From positions 62,001 through 126,000 of the forward strand of contig CANFHC010000009.1 in the NCBI GenBank assembly GCA_947446575.1: a stretch of DNA of 64,000 bases, given 5' to 3'. The position numbers were made by a program, and so were the translations under genes. This DNA comes from Bacteriovoracaceae bacterium. GTDB taxonomy: Bacteria; Bdellovibrionota; Bacteriovoracia; Bacteriovoracales; Bacteriovoracaceae. Positions 54,307-63,369 of the stretch are shown piece by piece (position 1 is the first letter of the stretch; each line of letters starts with the position of its first letter). A model generated the notes under the pieces. The model saw only the letters and a list, made by a program, of their open reading frames with translations. It was not told the DNA's origin and did no database searches.

Positions 54307-55703
54307 TTTACTTCAGTCATTTTCCTTAAATCTAATAATTGCTTAAACTGATCTTCAGTTAAAATTTTTTCTTCTTTGATTAAATCAAGAACAGATCGTT
54401 TTTCTTTCAATGCTTTTTTGGTAATTTCAGCAGCTCTAGCATAACCGACGATGGGAGAAATCGCTGTTGCAATTTGTGAAGTTTTTCCTGCATATTCTAA
54501 ACATTGCTCCACATTTGCCGTAATGTTAGATATGCATAATTCACGAATTGTTTTTAAAGCTTCTGTCATGATTTGAGTGGACTCTAGCGCTAATTGGGCC
54601 ATCACTGGCATCATGACATTTAACTCAAGCTGTCCAGCCTGCATTGCCATCGCCATGGCGTTGTCATTGCCAATGACCTTAAAAAAAACTTGATTGCCCA
54701 TTTCAAGAATAGAGGGATTAACTTTTCCAGGCATTATGCTTGACCCTGGTTGAGTAGGAGGAAGATTAATTTCATTGAATCCCGTACTTGGTCCAGAGCT
54801 TAATAAGCGCAAATCATTTAATATTCTAGTTAACTCTAGTGCTGTTGCTCTAAGTGCATTTGAGTAAATCATCAATGGAAGTTGAGATTGGGTAGTTGCA
54901 AACATATTTTGAGATAAAGTTAAATGTTCATCCTGAAAAAATTTTCTTAATTCTAGAATCATAAAATTTTTATAATTTTTTTGAACATTTATCCCACTTC
55001 CTATAGCAGAACCACCAATTCCTAAAATGCGCAAAGCTGATTGTGCATGAAGGATGAGCTCTCCTAATTGATCGATTGTAATTTTATAAGCAGAAAATTC
55101 TTGGCCTAATCTCATTGGAACAGCATCTTGCAAATGAGTTCTTCCTGCCTTAATGACATCATCAAACTCAAGTGTTTTTTGATTAAATACATCAGAGAGC
55201 TTTTTGAGTTCTGTAATTAATGAATGAGAAAGATTGAGGGTTGAAAGTCGCATAACTGTCGGATAGGAATCATTAGTACTTTGTGACATATTTACATGAT
55301 CATTTGGATTAACACTTAAGTAGGTACCAAGTTTGTGACCTAAGATTTCATTTGCTCGATTGGCAATGACTTCGTTTGCGTTCATATTTTGAGAAGTTCC
55401 AGCTCCTGCTTGATAAGCATCAATGATAAAATATTTATCAGGAAATTTTTTGAAATCAATTTCTAATAAATCATCAACTGCCTGAACAATTACATGAGCA
55501 ATTTTTTCATCAAGCGAATTAATTTTTTGATTGGCGATTGCAGCTGCTTTTTTTAATAACAAATAGGATTTTATTAATTCTGGATGAATTTTTGTTCCAC
55601 TTATTTGAAAGTTTTTAAAGGCCCTAAAAGATTGAATACCATAATAGGCATCCTTTGGTATTTCAAGTTCACCGAGACTGTCTTTTTCTTTTCTCATTTT
55701 CAC
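54303..55703 (-). CDS. aspA: aspartate ammonia-lyase
   Basis: 466 residues of the fumarase/aspartase superfamily. Splits aspartate to fumarate and ammonia. DAYYGIQSFRAFKNFQIS, AGTSQNMNANEVIANRANE, NPNDHVNMSQSTNDSYPT and the signature GSSIMPGKVNP are present. YYGIQ at the start (rather than WGAQTQRS) favours aspartase over class II fumarase. It suggests amino acids are used as carbon source, as expected for a predator or scavenger. Convergent with PAP2; divergent from an FMN reductase across 150 bp containing a TATA-rich segment. Confidence 0.9.
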   Translation of the reverse strand: MKMRKEKDSLGELEIPKDAYYGIQSFRAFKNFQISGTKIHPELIKSYLLLKKAAAIANQKINSLDEKIAHVIVQAVDDLLEIDFKKFPDKYFIIDAYQAGAGTSQNMNANEVIANRANEILGHKLGTYLSVNPNDHVNMSQSTNDSYPTVMRLSTLNLSHSLITELKKLSDVFNQKTLEFDDVIKAGRTHLQDAVPMRLGQEFSAYKITIDQLGELILHAQSALRILGIGGSAIGSGINVQKNYKNFMILELRKFFQDEHLTLSQNMFATTQSQLPLMIYSNALRATALELTRILNDLRLLSSGPSTGFNEINLPPTQPGSSIMPGKVNPSILEMGNQVFFKVIGNDNAMAMAMQAGQLELNVMMPVMAQLALESTQIMTEALKTIRELCISNITANVEQCLEYAGKTSQIATAISPIVGYARAAEITKKALKEKRSVLDLIKEEKILTEDQFKQLLDLRKMTEVN

Positions 55704-55856
55704 CTCTAATCTTAATGTTGAACATCTGAAATCGATTCATCAATCTTTTAATTCACTGATATGTTCACTCTATATAAAAGATTCTTTTAATGTATTTATG
55801 CTGCTTTTTGTCCTCTGTTAGTCTATTTCGTGAGAACACATATCATGGAGTATTGA

Positions 55857-56438
55857 ATGATCAAAATATTGGCATTTGCAGGAAGCACCAGAACTGAATC
55901 CTATAATAAAAAATTGCTAGTTACAGCTATTGAAGGAGCTCGGGACGCTGGTGCAGAAGTCACGGTTATTGATTTAAAAGATTATTCTTTGCCTATATAT
56001 GATGGCGATTTTGAAAATAAAGATGGGATTCCATCCAATGGGAAAAAACTAAAAAAACTTTTCACTGAAAATCATGCACTTTTACTAGCTCTTCCTGAAT
56101 ATAATAGTTCAATGAGTGGTGTGTTCAAAAATACAATTGATTGGGTTTCACGATCTGAAGTCGGTGAGGCTCCATTGCATTGTTTTGTTGGGAAAGTTGC
56201 GGGTCTCATTAGCGCATCTCCTGGAGCATTAGGAGGCCTTAGAGGACTCGTGCATGTCAGAGCAATGTTAGAAAATATAAATATAATTGTTATGCCTGAA
56301 CAGATATGCGTACCGAAAGCGGATGATGCTTTCGACGAAGAAGGAAATCTAAAAAACGAGATTCAAAAAAAATCTATAAAAAAACTAAGTTCAAATCTTG
56401 TGGACTTAACGTTAAGAGTACGGGGTTTTCAAGGATAA
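55857..56438 (+). CDS. NADPH-dependent FMN reductase (chromate/quinone reductase type)
   Basis: 193 residues, flavodoxin-like fold. FMN loop AGSTRTESYNKKLL, then LPIYDGDFE, ALPEYNSSMSGVFKNTIDW and SASPGALGGLRG are family motifs of NAD(P)H quinone/chromate reductases (YieF/ChrR type). It is cytosolic. Substrate unknown; a role in redox protection is likely from the family. It is followed after three bases by an ICMT-like membrane protein gene. A GGAG lies shortly before the ATG. Confidence 0.9.
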   Translation: MIKILAFAGSTRTESYNKKLLVTAIEGARDAGAEVTVIDLKDYSLPIYDGDFENKDGIPSNGKKLKKLFTENHALLLALPEYNSSMSGVFKNTIDWVSRSEVGEAPLHCFVGKVAGLISASPGALGGLRGLVHVRAMLENINIIVMPEQICVPKADDAFDEEGNLKNEIQKKSIKKLSSNLVDLTLRVRGFQG

Positions 56439-56441
56439 AAA

Positions 56442-57023
56442 ATGGAAAAAAAACTCTTTATCAGTTATGCTATTATTTTTTTCTATATCTCCGAGCGACT
56501 GTTAGAGCTTGCGGTTAATCAAGTTAATAAGCAATATCTCATCAGTAAATATTTAGTGCATCTACGTTATCCGAAAGAATCATTCCAAATGAAATTTTTT
56601 CACTCCTTATGGTTTGCGGCCCTTATTCTAGAAACGAATTGGCATGGACGATTGGCAAGTGGATTTTTTCTTTATAGTTCGGGAGTTATTTTAGTTTTAT
56701 CTCAATTTTTGCGATGGTATTCGATTCTTTCGCTGGGAAGATTCTGGTCAATAGATATCTATGCAATGAAGGAGCACCCAATAATAGAAAAAGGGCCATA
56801 CAATTATATTCGCCACCCCAATTATTTAGCAGTGATTTGTGAATTCCTATTTCTACCACTGTTGCTAGGCTGCTTTTGGACTCTAGTAGGGGGAGCAGTG
56901 CTGAACTTCTTTATTTTAAAAAGAAGGATTTATCTCGAAGAAAGCTCACTTGTAGAACAATCTTCACTTTCAAGAACGAGAAATTACAACATACTTTTTA
57001 TGCATAAAAAGAGATTCCTTTAG
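56442..57023 (+). CDS. isoprenylcysteine methyltransferase-like (ICMT) membrane protein
   Basis: 193 residues with about four to five transmembrane helices. The C-terminal catalytic signature IIEKGPYNYIRHPNYLAVI and the closing RRIYLEESSLVEQ match the ICMT/phospholipid methyltransferase family (SAM binding in RHP). Bacterial members methylate small lipid-like substrates, often next to type III polyketide synthases, but none is seen here. It is co-transcribed with the FMN reductase. Confidence 0.8.
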   Translation: MEKKLFISYAIIFFYISERLLELAVNQVNKQYLISKYLVHLRYPKESFQMKFFHSLWFAALILETNWHGRLASGFFLYSSGVILVLSQFLRWYSILSLGRFWSIDIYAMKEHPIIEKGPYNYIRHPNYLAVICEFLFLPLLLGCFWTLVGGAVLNFFILKRRIYLEESSLVEQSSLSRTRNYNILFMHKKRFL

Positions 57024-57031
57024 ACACTTTA

Positions 57032-57139
57032 TTAATTCTTTGGATTACATTTGACATCAGCATGAACCCAATTTCTTGCAAAATTCAATCGAGCAGCTAA
57101 AAAATCATGAGATACATCAGCATTTTTTTCAATTAGTAA
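57032..57139 (-). pseudogene. possible 35-codon remnant of a protein-coding gene
   Basis: On the minus strand a frame without a start codon reads from a stop (57140-57142) to a stop (57032-57034) and contains protein-like text: DVSHDFLAARLNFARNWVHA ending in VKCNPKN. Composition (Trp, His, Arg, Cys, Asn) looks coding rather than random AT-rich. The source family is not recognised. It lies in the 362-bp gene-free region 57024-57385, which otherwise holds AT-rich sequence, a TTAATTA inverted pair and the promoter of the receptor gene. Confidence 0.3.
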
Positions 57140-57323
57140 TTACATAACGATTAATTAAAAATTAATTAAACCTTAAGAAAATTAAATTAAGAACATTTTA
57201 GTCTTCTATGGGATTAATATTATCTTAATGATGCTTTTGTATAGCTATGAATTTGTGGAACTAAACAAAAGTCAAAAGTGATTACCAAATTAATTGTTTA
57301 TTCTTTATTAGAAAATGTGCCCC

Positions 57324-57350
57324 TTAACTTTTAATAAATAAATCCGTTGA
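57324..57350 (+). promoter_or_regulatory. sigma-28-like promoter of chemotaxis locus 2
   Basis: TTAACTTT (57324-57331), 11 bases, TCCGTTGA (57343-57350), 36 bases before the receptor ATG. Geometry equals that of the element before cheA; the -35 parts differ at one base, the -10 parts share TCCG and the final A. The -10 match to the FliA consensus is weaker than at locus 1. Confidence 0.45.
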
Positions 57351-57385
57351 GAATAAAAACATAACAAACTTAAGGGAGTTAATAA

Positions 57386-59608
57386 ATGGAAGCCATCAAG
57401 ATAATTAATAATCAAATGAGCGAAATGGAATCCAACCCTTTTTATTCAGCGCTAAGCCGATCGCAAATTCTTTTGGAAGTAAATGCGGATGGAACATTAG
57501 TGATGGGTAATGAAAATTTTTTTAAAGTTATGGGCTATACGCTAGAAGAAATTGTGGGGAAAAAGATTAGTCATTTTTTTGATGAAAAATTTATTGATAG
57601 CGATGAATTCAAAGATATTTGGAGCAACTTTTCTAAAGGCGAATTTACGACAGGTGAATATAAGTTGCTAAATAAAGCTGGCCGAGATGTTTGGTTGAAT
57701 GCCTCTTTTAATCCAATTCAAACTGAAGGATCTAAGCTATCAAAGATGATTGTTTGTGCATCGGACGTAACGATAATCAAAGCAGAGTTGCTCGTTCGCA
57801 CAGCTATAATGGATGTTACGAGCATTGTTTCAGAGTCAGATTTAAAAGGTAATATTTTAAGTATCAATCAAAAATTTCTCGATGTTTCGCAATATAGTCG
57901 TGATGAGTTAATAGGACAGCCTCATAATACTACTCGTCACCCGGATATGGCCAAAGAGGTTTTTAAAGAGCTATGGGGAACGATTGGAAAAGGAAACATT
58001 TTTAGAGGTGTTGTAAAAAATAGAAAAAAAGATGGAACTCCCTATTATGTTGATGCTGTTATTGCTCCTTTAATGGGAGCTAATGGAAAGCCAAGAAAGT
58101 ATCTTGGGGTTCGTTACGATATCACTGAAGCAGAGGTTGAACGACAAAATTCTCGTGGAATTATTGGGGCGATAGATACTTCATTTGCATTTATTGAGTT
58201 TGATATTTCTGGAAATGTGATTAATGCCAATGAAAATTTTTTAATCACGATGGGATATAAAAAAGAAGAGATAGCTGGTAAGCATCACCGTATATTTTGC
58301 GAAGCTACCTTAACGCATTCACCGGAATATACTCAATTTTGGATTGATCTAAAAGAAGGTAAAAGCCAAAATAATATTTTCAAAAGAATTAATAAAGAAG
58401 GAAAAGAAGTCTTTCTGCAAGCTGTTTATGCACCAGTCTTTGATGAAATGCATCGAGTAACTAAGATTATAAAAATAGCGACAAATATTACTGGTGAAAA
58501 GATGAAGCAAGACGCCATCAGTAAGTCGCAAGCAGTTATTGAGTTTAATTTAGAAGGGATCATATTAAATGCCAACGATAATTTTTTAAAAACTGTTGGC
58601 TACAGTCTCGATGAAATCAAAGGAAAACATCACCGAATGTTCTGTGATGATTCTTATACTGCCAGTCCAGCTTATAAAGAATTTTGGAATAAGTTAGGTA
58701 GAGGAGAAGCAGAAAATGGTCGATTCAAACGAGTTGGGAAGGGTGGTAAAATTATTTGGTTACAAGCAACTTATAATCCTAGTTTTGACCAATTCGGTAA
58801 ACCTTGTGGAGTGACTAAATTTGGTGGTGATATCTCAATTCAAGTAGAAGTTGAAGAAACAGTTATGAGACTTTCTAATGAGTTCTCTACAAGCACAAAA
58901 GAAATTTCTGAAAAAGCGATCGGTGTTGCTAGAGGAGCTCAATCTCTGGGGGCAACTACTGAAGAAATGAATGCTTCTATTGAAGAATTAACAGCTTCAA
59001 TCAACTCTATTGCTCAAAACTCTAAAAATACAGATGTTGTCGCTAAGGCAACTCATCACGAAGCTGAGGCCGGTTCAAAGGCAATCACTAAAGCGATAGA
59101 AGCGATGGAATTAATCAGTAAATCTTCTGAAGATATAAGTGAAATTGTAAAAGTTATTAGTGAAATTGCAAGTCAAACAAACCTGCTTGCTTTTAATGCT
59201 GCTATCGAAGCGGCCAGAGCTGGGGAACATGGGTTAGGCTTTTCAGTTGTTGCGGATGAAGTAAGAAAACTTGCTGAGCGGTCTTCTCAAGCGACAAAAG
59301 AAATTTCAAAATTAATAAATGAATCTGTTAAGAGAGTTGCTCAGGGAAGTGAAATTTCTAAACAAGCTGGGGAAGCATTTGAAAAAATCGTTACAGGTGT
59401 AATTAAAACGACACAGGCAATTGCAGAAGTTTCGTGTGCAGCAGATGAGCAATTAGTTGCCGCAAAAGAAATTAGTTCTGCCATTCAACAGGTTGCTGAG
59501 GAAACTGAGAAATCTGCTTCAGCATCGGAATCAATTGCAAATGGTACTAAGGATTTAACCAAAGGGGCTGAAGAATTGAAACTTACTGTGGCAAAATTTA
59601 AAGCTTAA
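57386..59608 (+). CDS. soluble methyl-accepting chemotaxis receptor with four PAS domains
   Basis: 740 residues with no transmembrane segment or HAMP domain. Four PAS domains follow in order (about 24-130, 145-255, 262-372, 378-490). The second has an Aer-like [16 protein letters not shown]; the third and fourth share GKHHR(I/M)F and are probably recent duplicates. The signalling domain (about 500-740) has the hairpin tip [23 protein letters not shown] domains could bind haem or flavin and sense redox state or oxygen; no cofactor can be assigned. A GGGAG site precedes the ATG. It is followed by cheR and cheD. Confidence 0.93.
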   Translation: MEAIKIINNQMSEMESNPFYSALSRSQILLEVNADGTLVMGNENFFKVMGYTLEEIVGKKISHFFDEKFIDSDEFKDIWSNFSKGEFTTGEYKLLNKAGRDVWLNASFNPIQTEGSKLSKMIVCASDVTIIKAELLVRTAIMDVTSIVSESDLKGNILSINQKFLDVSQYSRDELIGQPHNTTRHPDMAKEVFKELWGTIGKGNIFRGVVKNRKKDGTPYYVDAVIAPLMGANGKPRKYLGVRYDITEAEVERQNSRGIIGAIDTSFAFIEFDISGNVINANENFLITMGYKKEEIAGKHHRIFCEATLTHSPEYTQFWIDLKEGKSQNNIFKRINKEGKEVFLQAVYAPVFDEMHRVTKIIKIATNITGEKMKQDAISKSQAVIEFNLEGIILNANDNFLKTVGYSLDEIKGKHHRMFCDDSYTASPAYKEFWNKLGRGEAENGRFKRVGKGGKIIWLQATYNPSFDQFGKPCGVTKFGGDISIQVEVEETVMRLSNEFSTSTKEISEKAIGVARGAQSLGATTEEMNASIEELTASINSIAQNSKNTDVVAKATHHEAEAGSKAITKAIEAMELISKSSEDISEIVKVISEIASQTNLLAFNAAIEAARAGEHGLGFSVVADEVRKLAERSSQATKEISKLINESVKRVAQGSEISKQAGEAFEKIVTGVIKTTQAIAEVSCAADEQLVAAKEISSAIQQVAEETEKSASASESIANGTKDLTKGAEELKLTVAKFKA

Positions 59609-59623
59609 AAATCCGAGGAAAAA

Positions 59624-60466
59624 ATGAATCTTGTCGAGCTCGTAGAATTAGAAGGACCTTCATTAGAAAAAATACTTTCATTAGTTCATAAACTAACGGG
59701 TATCTCTATGGGGGCAAATAAAAAGACCCTTATTCAAGGACGTTTACGACCTAGAATAAGAAAGCTTGGATTAGATAGTTATGACAAATATCTTGATTTT
59801 TTAAATTCTAATAAGGAAGAAGTTCAAGAGTTTATAAATCTTATAACTACTAATGAAACTTCATTTTTTAGAACTCAAAGAGTTTGGGATTTTTTTAATA
59901 ATCAATTTCTTCCAGAATGGTTTGCTGAAAACCCTAAGAAAACACTTAAAATTTGGTCTGGAGCATCCTCAACAGGTGAAGAAGTTTATACGATAGGTAT
60001 CTGTTGTGAAGAATTTAGATTAAAAAATCCAAGTTTTAATTATCAAATCTATGGATCTGATATTTCGTCTGAAGTGGTTGCAATTGCAAACAAGGCAGAA
60101 TATTCGGGTCGATCAATCGAAGTATTCAAAACGACACTTCGACCATTATTCGATAAATATATGCAATCAAGCAACGAAGTTTTTAAAGTGAGTATGGAAA
60201 TTAAATCTAGAATTCGCTTTGGTTTGCACAATCTCTTTTTTTTACCTAAAGAAAGAAATTATTACGACATCGTTTTCCTAAGAAATGTTTTAATTTATTT
60301 TGAACCAGAAGATATCGAAAAAGTTTTGGCAAATATAAGCGTGGGATTAATCGCTAATGGCATCCTTGTTATTGGAGAATCAGAATCTCTTTCTAGTCTA
60401 AAGACATCATTTAAATATAAAGTTCCACTAGTCTATGAAAAAATTGAGAGTAATCTTGGGAAATGA
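59624..60466 (+). CDS. cheR: chemotaxis methyltransferase CheR
   Basis: 280 residues. Methylates receptor glutamates with SAM. The N-terminal helical domain holds RLRPRIRKLGLDSYDKYLDF, the canonical TTNETSFFR is intact, SAM binding is IWSGASSTGEEVYTIGI, and FLRNVLIYFEPEDI follows. It is a plain, full CheR, unlike the fusion in locus 1, which has H-H-T in place of N-E-T. It sits 15 bp after the receptor gene and overlaps cheD by 32 bp. Confidence 0.94.
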   Translation: MNLVELVELEGPSLEKILSLVHKLTGISMGANKKTLIQGRLRPRIRKLGLDSYDKYLDFLNSNKEEVQEFINLITTNETSFFRTQRVWDFFNNQFLPEWFAENPKKTLKIWSGASSTGEEVYTIGICCEEFRLKNPSFNYQIYGSDISSEVVAIANKAEYSGRSIEVFKTTLRPLFDKYMQSSNEVFKVSMEIKSRIRFGLHNLFFLPKERNYYDIVFLRNVLIYFEPEDIEKVLANISVGLIANGILVIGESESLSSLKTSFKYKVPLVYEKIESNLGK

Positions 60467-60932
60467 GAACGATATTCATGTCAAAATTGGTGAAGTTAAA
60501 GTAGGTCATCATGGCGATATTTTAAAAGCGACTCTAGGCTCTTGTGTCGGAATTGCCTTTATCTGGAGACGCAAAGGAATATTTGGACTAGCTCATTGCC
60601 TGCTTCCAGATGCGCATGAAACGAATTTTATTATTAGCGCTAAATACGTTAGCCAAGCTGTTCCTTCTTTAATGGTTTTACTAAAAATAAAAACTGATGA
60701 CATTAAAGATATTGAAGTTTTTTACGCAGGCGGCGGGAATATGATGTCTCAACTTTCAAGAAGAAATGTAGATCATGTTGGATTGTTGAATATTGCAGCT
60801 GCAAAGAAATATTTAACCGAGCAAGGTTTTAAATTTAAAGAATTGGATGTCGGTGGAGAAGTGGGGAGACAAATTATTGTCGACTGTACCTCCGGAGATG
60901 TAACTGTAAATAGATTTGAAAAGACCATGTAA
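60435..60932 (+). CDS. cheD: chemotaxis glutamine deamidase CheD
   Basis: 165 residues. Deamidates receptor glutamines and can bind CheC. Catalytic Cys37 in TLGSCVG and His54 in FGLAHCLLP are present, with YAGGGNMM and GGEVGRQIIVD further on. The ATG at 60435 lies inside cheR and has no clear ribosome site, so translation probably depends on coupling; a TTG at codon 8 is an alternative. It gives a reference within this window for the inactive CheD-like segment proposed at the N-terminus of cheB. Confidence 0.92.
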   Translation: MKKLRVILGNENDIHVKIGEVKVGHHGDILKATLGSCVGIAFIWRRKGIFGLAHCLLPDAHETNFIISAKYVSQAVPSLMVLLKIKTDDIKDIEVFYAGGGNMMSQLSRRNVDHVGLLNIAAAKKYLTEQGFKFKELDVGGEVGRQIIVDCTSGDVTVNRFEKTM

Positions 60933-60960
60933 TGAGTAATTGATTTTTTAAGGAATTGGT

Positions 60961-62478
60961 ATGGAAAATCTTGAAGTAGATAAAATAAAATTAATAAAAA
61001 AAGACGAAATTTTTGGTTCATTTTATATTGGCGAGATGGAAGTTGCAATTAATGTTAGAGCAATACATGAAGTTGTTAATCTTCCAGAAAAAATAATTAA
61101 AATGCCTCTTGCCCCAGAATATCTTTTAGGGGTGTTTAATTTACGAGGTCTCATCATTCCCATAATTAATCTAAAACTTCTGCTAAAACTTGAGGATTTT
61201 GCAATTTCAGCAAATCAAAAAATTGCAATAATTGACCATGAAGGAGCAAAAGTCGGACTTATATTCGACTCTACAAGTGAAATTATTAGAGCGAATCAAG
61301 AAGTTTTAAATGAATTTAAATATCCTGGGGAAAATGGACATAATATAATTTCGGGGGCAATTAAATTAGACTCAGGGAATAGAATATTGCAGATAATAGA
61401 TCCATTTGCATTATTATCTATCGAAAATATCCCGCAAATTATTGCTCAACAAAGTAAAAATAATAAAAATGGTAAATTTTCATTACATCAATTAGGTAAT
61501 CGAAAAAAATGTATCTCATTTTCAATCAATGATATTTTAATGGGCTTTGAAATTTCAGGCATTCACGAAATAATAAAAGTTCCAGAAATTCATCAGTCTC
61601 CAATTCAAAATGATCTTTGCCTAGGTGTGGTTAACTTAAGAGGACAAACTGTTCCCGTAATAGACTTATCTCTTTTGTTGGGAGCATCTCGATCGCAAGA
61701 TATTACCGGAGAGGAAAAACGAATCATTGTTTTAAAAATTGAAAAAGAATTGTTTGGGCTTCTCGTTGAATCAGTTGAGAGTATAAACACTTATGACGTA
61801 GATGATGTCATGGCAATTCCTTTGTTAAGTAAAACTCGCTCTCAAATGTTTCTTGGCTGCATTTCTATTGAAGGGATGGGAGATATTATTTTATTAGATT
61901 ACAATGAAGTTCTTTCAAATAATGAGATCGGAGAAATTACTCAAGGCCACAGTAAATTCTATAACAGCAATTCTCAATTAGAATCACAACTATCTAAAAA
62001 TAAATTAAATCGTCAAGCTTATATCTCATTTAAATTGGAACATTTATTTGGTGTTTCGATTAAAGATATTTGTGAAATTATCAATTATTCAGATGAAATT
62101 GTATCTGCTCCTGGTATGCCTTCTTTTGTAAAAGGAGTTTTAAACCTCCGTGGAAAATTGCTTACAGTTATCGATACTAGACAGCTCTATGCAATGGGAG
62201 ATTCCAAACCAATCGATGATAAAACAAAAATTTTAATTTTCAATAGTGGAGAAGAGCGTTTTGGACTAATCGTTGATTCGGTAGAAAGCATTATTACAGT
62301 CGATGAAGATAAAAAAATGAAAGTTCCCAGCTTAATGGTACAAAGAGTTCAAGATAAATTTGCCAATGATATTAAGGAAATTATCACGTTCAAGCAGGCA
62401 GAGGAAAAAGATGGAGTCTTAGTTATATTAAATATGGAGCCTGTAACTTCGAGAATAAAAAATTCTATAGCGGCTTAA
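60961..62478 (+). CDS. three tandem CheW domains in one protein
   Basis: 505 residues made of three CheW domains: about 15-155, 181-317 and 351-500. Each has the core NLRG turn (residues 60, 225 and 395) and a following hydrophobic strand (IIPIINLKLLL, TVPVIDLSLLL, LLTVIDTRQLY). There is no kinase or receiver domain. A single CheW joins receptor to CheA, so a triple unit could bridge several array partners. GGAATTG lies at the ribosome-site position. Last gene of locus 2; 144 bp follow before the next gene. Confidence 0.88.
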   Translation: MENLEVDKIKLIKKDEIFGSFYIGEMEVAINVRAIHEVVNLPEKIIKMPLAPEYLLGVFNLRGLIIPIINLKLLLKLEDFAISANQKIAIIDHEGAKVGLIFDSTSEIIRANQEVLNEFKYPGENGHNIISGAIKLDSGNRILQIIDPFALLSIENIPQIIAQQSKNNKNGKFSLHQLGNRKKCISFSINDILMGFEISGIHEIIKVPEIHQSPIQNDLCLGVVNLRGQTVPVIDLSLLLGASRSQDITGEEKRIIVLKIEKELFGLLVESVESINTYDVDDVMAIPLLSKTRSQMFLGCISIEGMGDIILLDYNEVLSNNEIGEITQGHSKFYNSNSQLESQLSKNKLNRQAYISFKLEHLFGVSIKDICEIINYSDEIVSAPGMPSFVKGVLNLRGKLLTVIDTRQLYAMGDSKPIDDKTKILIFNSGEERFGLIVDSVESIITVDEDKKMKVPSLMVQRVQDKFANDIKEIITFKQAEEKDGVLVILNMEPVTSRIKNSIAA

Positions 62479-62587
62479 TAATTTTAATGTTAAATGAGAA
62501 AGTTTTAATAGACGTATTTTCCGTTTTGAAAATCTGTTCATTTGTTGAATTTTATTTCTCTAATCTTTAAACTTATGTGTTTAGTAT

Positions 62588-62616
62588 TTGTTTTTCTTGC
62601 AGGTATGCAATAATAT
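62588..62616 (+). promoter_or_regulatory. possible promoter giving a leaderless DUF374 transcript
   Basis: TTGTTT (62588-62593), 17 bases, TAATAT (62611-62616). A start about seven bases later would coincide with the ATG at 62623, and no ribosome site is seen before that ATG. Pattern-based and tentative. Confidence 0.3.
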
Positions 62617-62622
62617 AATTAA

Positions 62623-63297
62623 ATGCAAACAATTATTTCTTATTTCATTTATATAGTTGCTCGACTCTTCCACGCTACATACCGATATCGTTATCTAAAT
62701 AATGAATCGTTACAAGAAATCAAACCGAAAAATTTTATTCTTGCAATTTGGCATCAAAATCTTTTTGCAGGAATTTTAGCACAAACTGGTAAGTCGCACG
62801 TAGTTATTATTTCCAAATCAAAAGATGCAAGTCCCGTGGCTTTTGTTTGCAATAAACTAGGTCATAAATCAGTTCGTGGAAGTTCAAAAAAACTAGGTTT
62901 AGATAAAGGTGGAAAAGTTGCTAAAGATGAAATGATTGAATGTTTAAAAATTGGAATTCCAGGCGCGGTCACTGTTGATGGCCCTAAAGGGCCCGCTTTT
63001 CATGTAAAGCCAGGAATTATTGATATGGCCCAAAAAGCCGGCGTAGTGATTGTTCCGTATTCAATTGCTTCAAGTTCATTTTGGGAATTTAAGAGCTGGG
63101 ATAAATTTCATTTACCTAAACCATTCGCCAAAGTTCTCATAATGTATGGAGATCCGATCGATGTCTCAGACACTAAAGTGGATTTTTCTGATTACCTCAT
63201 AAAAGTTGAAAACAGTTTAAACAGTCGAACAGATTTAGTAAATGAGCAGCTGAATAATTGGAAAAATTGCTCGCGCACTAACTGGCATCAAGTTTAA
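62623..63297 (+). CDS. DUF374 lysophospholipid acyltransferase-like protein
   Basis: 224 residues. LAIWHQNLFAG (His-containing acceptor motif in place of HxxxxD), FVCNKLGHKSVRGSSKKLG, VTVDGPKGPAFHVKPGIID and VVIVPYSIASSSFWEF match the DUF374 family of membrane-associated acyltransferases related to LpxL/lysophospholipid acyltransferases. An N-terminal hydrophobic segment may tether it to the inner membrane. Function is probably lipid A or phospholipid acylation, from family knowledge. A micropeptide ORF follows 21 bases later. Confidence 0.8.
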   Translation: MQTIISYFIYIVARLFHATYRYRYLNNESLQEIKPKNFILAIWHQNLFAGILAQTGKSHVVIISKSKDASPVAFVCNKLGHKSVRGSSKKLGLDKGGKVAKDEMIECLKIGIPGAVTVDGPKGPAFHVKPGIIDMAQKAGVVIVPYSIASSSFWEFKSWDKFHLPKPFAKVLIMYGDPIDVSDTKVDFSDYLIKVENSLNSRTDLVNEQLNNWKNCSRTNWHQV

Positions 63298-63318
63298 TTT
63301 AAAATCATTGGAGGATTT

Positions 63319-63369
63319 ATGAAATTGATAATCTGGGTAGGATTCAGTCTTTTATTTGGTATTGTATGA
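63319..63369 (+). CDS. 16-residue hydrophobic micropeptide ORF
   Basis: ATG at 63319 with a GGAGG site at 63310-63314, then MKLIIWVGFSLLFGIV and TGA at 63367-63369. The peptide is one short membrane-type stretch. Its stop overlaps the ATG of the next gene (ATGA). It could be a real micropeptide, or a leader ORF that delivers ribosomes to the downstream start, which itself lacks a separate ribosome site. Confidence 0.45.
   Translation: MKLIIWVGFSLLFGIV

Noticed and set aside
54303-55703. Class II fumarase instead of aspartase
   Set aside because: The DAYYGIQ start and NMNANEVIANRA segment fit aspartase better; the shared GSSIMPGKVNP signature does not discriminate.
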